This document shows positions 61,228 to 64,000 of a stretch of DNA of 64,000 nucleotides, in pieces; the first letter of the stretch is position 1; each line of letters begins with the position of its first letter. A program made the position numbers and the translations under genes. A model generated the notes under the pieces. That model was given only the letters and a program-made list of their open reading frames with translations. It made no database searches and was not told the origin of the DNA. This DNA is from Agapetus fuscipes (lineage: Eukaryota > Arthropoda > Insecta > Trichoptera > Glossosomatidae). Location: NCBI GenBank assembly GCA_951799405.1, contig OX637334.1, positions 11,842,001 through 11,906,000 of the forward strand, read 5' to 3'.

Positions 61228-61548
61228 CAATGGACCAGTCCGTAGTCCGTAGTGGCAACACTTCGGACTCGTAAATGGAGGGTTGTGGATTCGGATCCCG
61301 GCAGAGCACAAAAATATACCATTTATATTTCGAATGTGCTCTTCGCTGGGTTGAAGAAATTCATAAACCTTTACCAATGACCGGTCACCAAAGGTCCATC
61401 CAGCCTTACAGCAACTGGGTCTTGCTTGAGTATTGGCGCTTTGTAGCGACGACCAAGCTCGTACACCTCTGCGGCACTACAACAAGTGTCATAGACCCCT
61501 AGAGTCTTTAGAATCTAGGGAGTCTCCCGCACAGGATTTCTTAAAAAA
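61228..61548 (+). repeat. SINE-T1, tail type b
   Basis: GGACCAGTCCGTAGTCCG head, B-box region GATTCGGATCCCGGCAGAG, body, CTCGTACACCTCTGCGGC and CTAGAATCTAGGGAGTC tail, poly(A). Confidence 0.85.
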
Positions 61549-61655
61549 AAAAAAATCCTTTAGGAGGTAGGCATGAGCTAACACGCTCATTGGAAAAAAC
61601 ATCCAAATTCTATTATCTAGGTTTTTGGCAGTTACTTGGTGAAAGTTCATTTTAA

Positions 61656-61790
61656 TAGATTAAAATAAAAAACTTATTTGTTACAATTCACATGAGCTTT
61701 TATTATTTTTTAAACACTGTTTTTAACAGTGTTTAAAAAATAATAAAAGCTCATGTGAATTGTAACAAATAAGTTTTTTATTTTAATCTA
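61656..61790. repeat. Perfect 66-bp inverted repeat with 3-nt spacer
   Basis: The left arm 61656-61721 (TAGATTAAAATAAAAAACTT ... TAAACACTGTT) is the exact reverse complement of 61725-61790. The arm contains the TTACAATTCAC motif shared with the hammerhead-associated blocks at 3733 and 14707. Confidence 0.95.
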
Positions 61791-62280
61791 CATCCAAATT
61801 CAGTCTATCGGTAACGTTCCAATTGCCAATAGGTGTGTTTCCTAATAGGAAAGAAATGCTATCCTGTGCATTTTTGAAATGCGTAAATAATTCCAAATCA
61901 TAACAAAAAATTTGGAGAACTATTTCACTCGTAAATACCAATTTATGTTTGTATTTAAGTAAATTAAATTGATTTTTTATCTGCAGAAAGCGATGGCCAC
62001 AATACAATATTTCCTCTCGCAAACTGATGGCCATTTTCTGTCGTAGAGATGTTCTGATGATAGTTGTTTTTTGTGAAATAGCTGAGCATCCACGGTCTCA
62101 CCGAGTCAGGTCTCTAATTTTAAAAATCCAAGACCCAAACTCAGGCCCGCCGCACGGAGTCAGGATGAGATGGGAGTCACAGGACTTACGACCTGTCTCT
62201 GGTTGGTTAAGGATCCTTTCGTCATGACAACCTTCCCAATTCCTCCCAACTCATCCTTCTTTATTAATAATTAAGATTAA

Positions 62281-63745
62281 CTACATTGCATGTCCAGAGG
62301 TGTCTGGGCTCTCAGATCTTCGCAGCCAAATGTGGTATGATCCCGAGATGGCCGCTTTTCTTAGTCTTTCCAGAAATCCATTTATTTGGGATCTATTCAG
62401 TCCCAGATCTTTAAGGAAAGTATATACCGATTTGGCTGGCAGTCCTCTCGCTCCCACCTCCACTGCATACAATCTTGTGATATATCCATTCTTGGTGATT
62501 TCATCCACTAGTCCTTTATACCTATTTAGTTGTAGGCATGGTCCTTAGGGATGTTCATCTCCCACGGCACCGTCAATTCAACCAAGAGTACTTGCTTTAG
62601 TTCATTTGAGTATAGAACTATGTCGGGTCTCAAAGCCGTAGTGCATAGTTCTCCTGGGAAAATGTATCGTCCTGTGGTGGAATCCATCACAAGCCTCCAG
62701 TCCTTTGCCTTTTTTATAATGGAAATCTGGGTCCTGGCCCTTCGCTCTCCCTTTTCTCCAGGCTTAACAAATTTTATTTTTTCAATGGACTCTCTTGTCA
62801 AACCTTTGTTTGCTCTGGAAATTGTTAGGCTTATACTCTCCCTTAGTATTTCCAGTACCCTGTCGTGTCTGTAGGTATATCTGCCATTTTCAAGGGCCAC
62901 TTTGCACCCTGTTAGAATATGTCTTGCTGTGCATTTGTCAATGGCACAGAGATCACAGGAAGCAATTATATTTTTACCCCATCGTTTTAGGTTTCCACGG
63001 TCAGGGAGCGTGTTTTGAAATGCATTTAAGTAAAATCGTAGCATTTCAGGAGGCCAATTGTATATTAGTATATTCCAGTGTAGTGCTGGTGGAAGACACA
63101 TTTCACCAACAGTGATCCAATCATGCTGCATCTCAAGGTTTAACGTATGAAGCCTGGATTTAGAGTCAGAGTCATGCTTTACTAGAGCCTTCATATGGGC
63201 TTTCTCCGATTCCACCTTTTGCCATCCCAGACCTATTCTGTTAGTGCTTACACCGGTTAGGTATTTGTGGTGAAATTCTGCTCTATTTTTGAGCTCTAAC
63301 ATTTGGGGATCTTTGGACTAACATTCTATGACACTTGGGTCTTTGGAGTTTTCAAGAATATGGTGCTTTGTAATGCGGTGTTGTGCATGTGAAAAGGATG
63401 GTCTTTTCCATCCCAAACCAAAGTTTTCTCTCGATCTGTAGAATGTGGCGGGGTCTGCAGGCTTTGCGAGTCGCGTCCATTGTTTCAGGTATCTAGTAGT
63501 TACACTGTCCAGGATACCTAAACTGTCTTTGTTAAAACTATAAATCAGGAACGGCCACGTTAGTTGGTTAATGACTTAGTTATCGTAAATCCACGCTTTC
63601 CTTATCCCTGAGATATTAATTTTATCTATTCTGTCCATGGCAACTTTGAAACGCTCTATAATTTCGTTTATTGTATCTGATACCGTGACGTATGAACAGA
63701 ACATTTTGTGGCATGTATGTATTTGAAACAGCCTGTGTTTGAAAA
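62281..63745 (-). pseudogene. R2-superfamily LINE, C-terminal part with restriction-like endonuclease
   Basis: Minus-strand remnant of a LINE whose endonuclease is C-terminal and restriction-enzyme-like. Order: RT thumb region (RKAWIYDN, QLTWPFLIYSFNKDSLGILD, TRYLKQWTRLAKPA), then a CCHC finger CDLCAIDKCTARHILTGC, then the nuclease core RPDIVLYSNELKQVLLVELT with PD and E residues, and the downstream EVGARGLPAKSVYTFLKDLG block. The main frame is 62526-63302; stops interrupt it upstream (after IYDN and IEC), and a frameshift near 62530 separates the last 75 codons. NeSL/Utopia/R4-like affinity is likely. Catalytic RT motifs are not in the window. Confidence 0.8.
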
Positions 63746-64000
63746 ATATATATTTTTATTTGGACTCCACAGATACCACCTCATACATCATTTAAATAGT
63801 GTAGAATAAAAATGAGGAATATAAATAATTTAAATAAGTAACGGAACATTAGTTACAATATTTACGTTTATGTAACAGAATCATTGAAAAGCATCAGATA
63901 TTTTCATACTTTTGACAACACTAAACTGTGTTGTTTAGGAAAATAATAACAATTTATGTTACTGTGGCAACATAAACTATGCAGATATATTGAAGACAAA
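63746..64000. other. No recognisable feature
   Basis: AT-rich sequence to the window end; nothing supportable. Confidence 0.3.

Noticed and set aside
62551..63115. Two ~106-codon plus-strand frames
   Set aside because: Antisense shadows of the R2-superfamily coding region.

Overview
The window is AT-rich animal nuclear DNA, almost certainly from an arthropod. It has spliced exons with GT/AG borders, a baculovirus/insect-type BIR protein, RTE, Jockey/I, CR1-like and R2-superfamily LINEs, hAT, pogo and PIF/Harbinger transposons, and tRNA- and 5S-related SINEs. The species cannot be told from sequence alone. There is no prokaryotic organisation: most open frames are chance or belong to mobile elements. 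One 200-N gap lies at 12906-13105.

Host genes occupy a small part. Gene 1 (+) is seen as three phase-compatible 3' exons at 32886-33161, 36713-36889 and 37586-37715, ending in a stop; its first visible intron holds a pogo transposon and nested RTE elements. A two-BIR, RING-less IAP-like gene lies at 47907-48596 (+). Gene 2 (+) is seen as five consecutive phase-compatible exons between 55266 and about 60960. I could not name gene 1 or gene 2.

The rest is a layered graveyard of repeats. 1-7 kb: LINE remnants, tandem repeats and minisatellite element A (15-bp unit). 7.2-14 kb: a Jockey/I-type LINE broken by a 2.9-kb insertion with 9-bp direct repeats; that insertion carries a SINE-like repeat which is itself split by a hAT element. 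The gap and an inverted 484-bp repeat follow. 14-16.3 kb: a hammerhead-like motif and minisatellite element B. 17-31.4 kb: an RTE-like LINE, AT-rich 1.2-kb repeats (REP4) and a large inverted duplication (22.2-24.1 kb against 28.9-31.4 kb) enclosing SINE clusters, including a 5S-rRNA/tRNA composite. 31.5-45 kb: dimeric SINE, MITEs, pogo, Harbinger and a nearly complete RTE element. 45.8-47.2 kb: a tandem array of the RTE tail repeat just before the IAP gene. 49-62 kb: SINEs, a hAT element with perfect 8-bp target duplication, a Jockey-type RT fragment and a perfect 66-bp palindrome. 62.3-63.7 kb: the C-terminal part of an R2-superfamily LINE.

Names used here. TAIL is the ~250-bp repeat running from CCTTGACTTATAGG to an AGATTATAGATT tail, found about 30 times. 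TAIL-B is its GC-richer subfamily. SINE-T1 is the tRNA-like SINE starting GGACCGGTCCGTAGT. SINE-T2 is the tRNA-like SINE starting GTCGATAGCTCAGTTGG. REP4 is the AT-rich 1.2-kb repeat. The main unifying observation is that TAIL is joined to the 3' end of the RTE LINE at several separate places in the same orientation. It is therefore either the LINE's own 3' UTR or a SINE amplified by that LINE's machinery.
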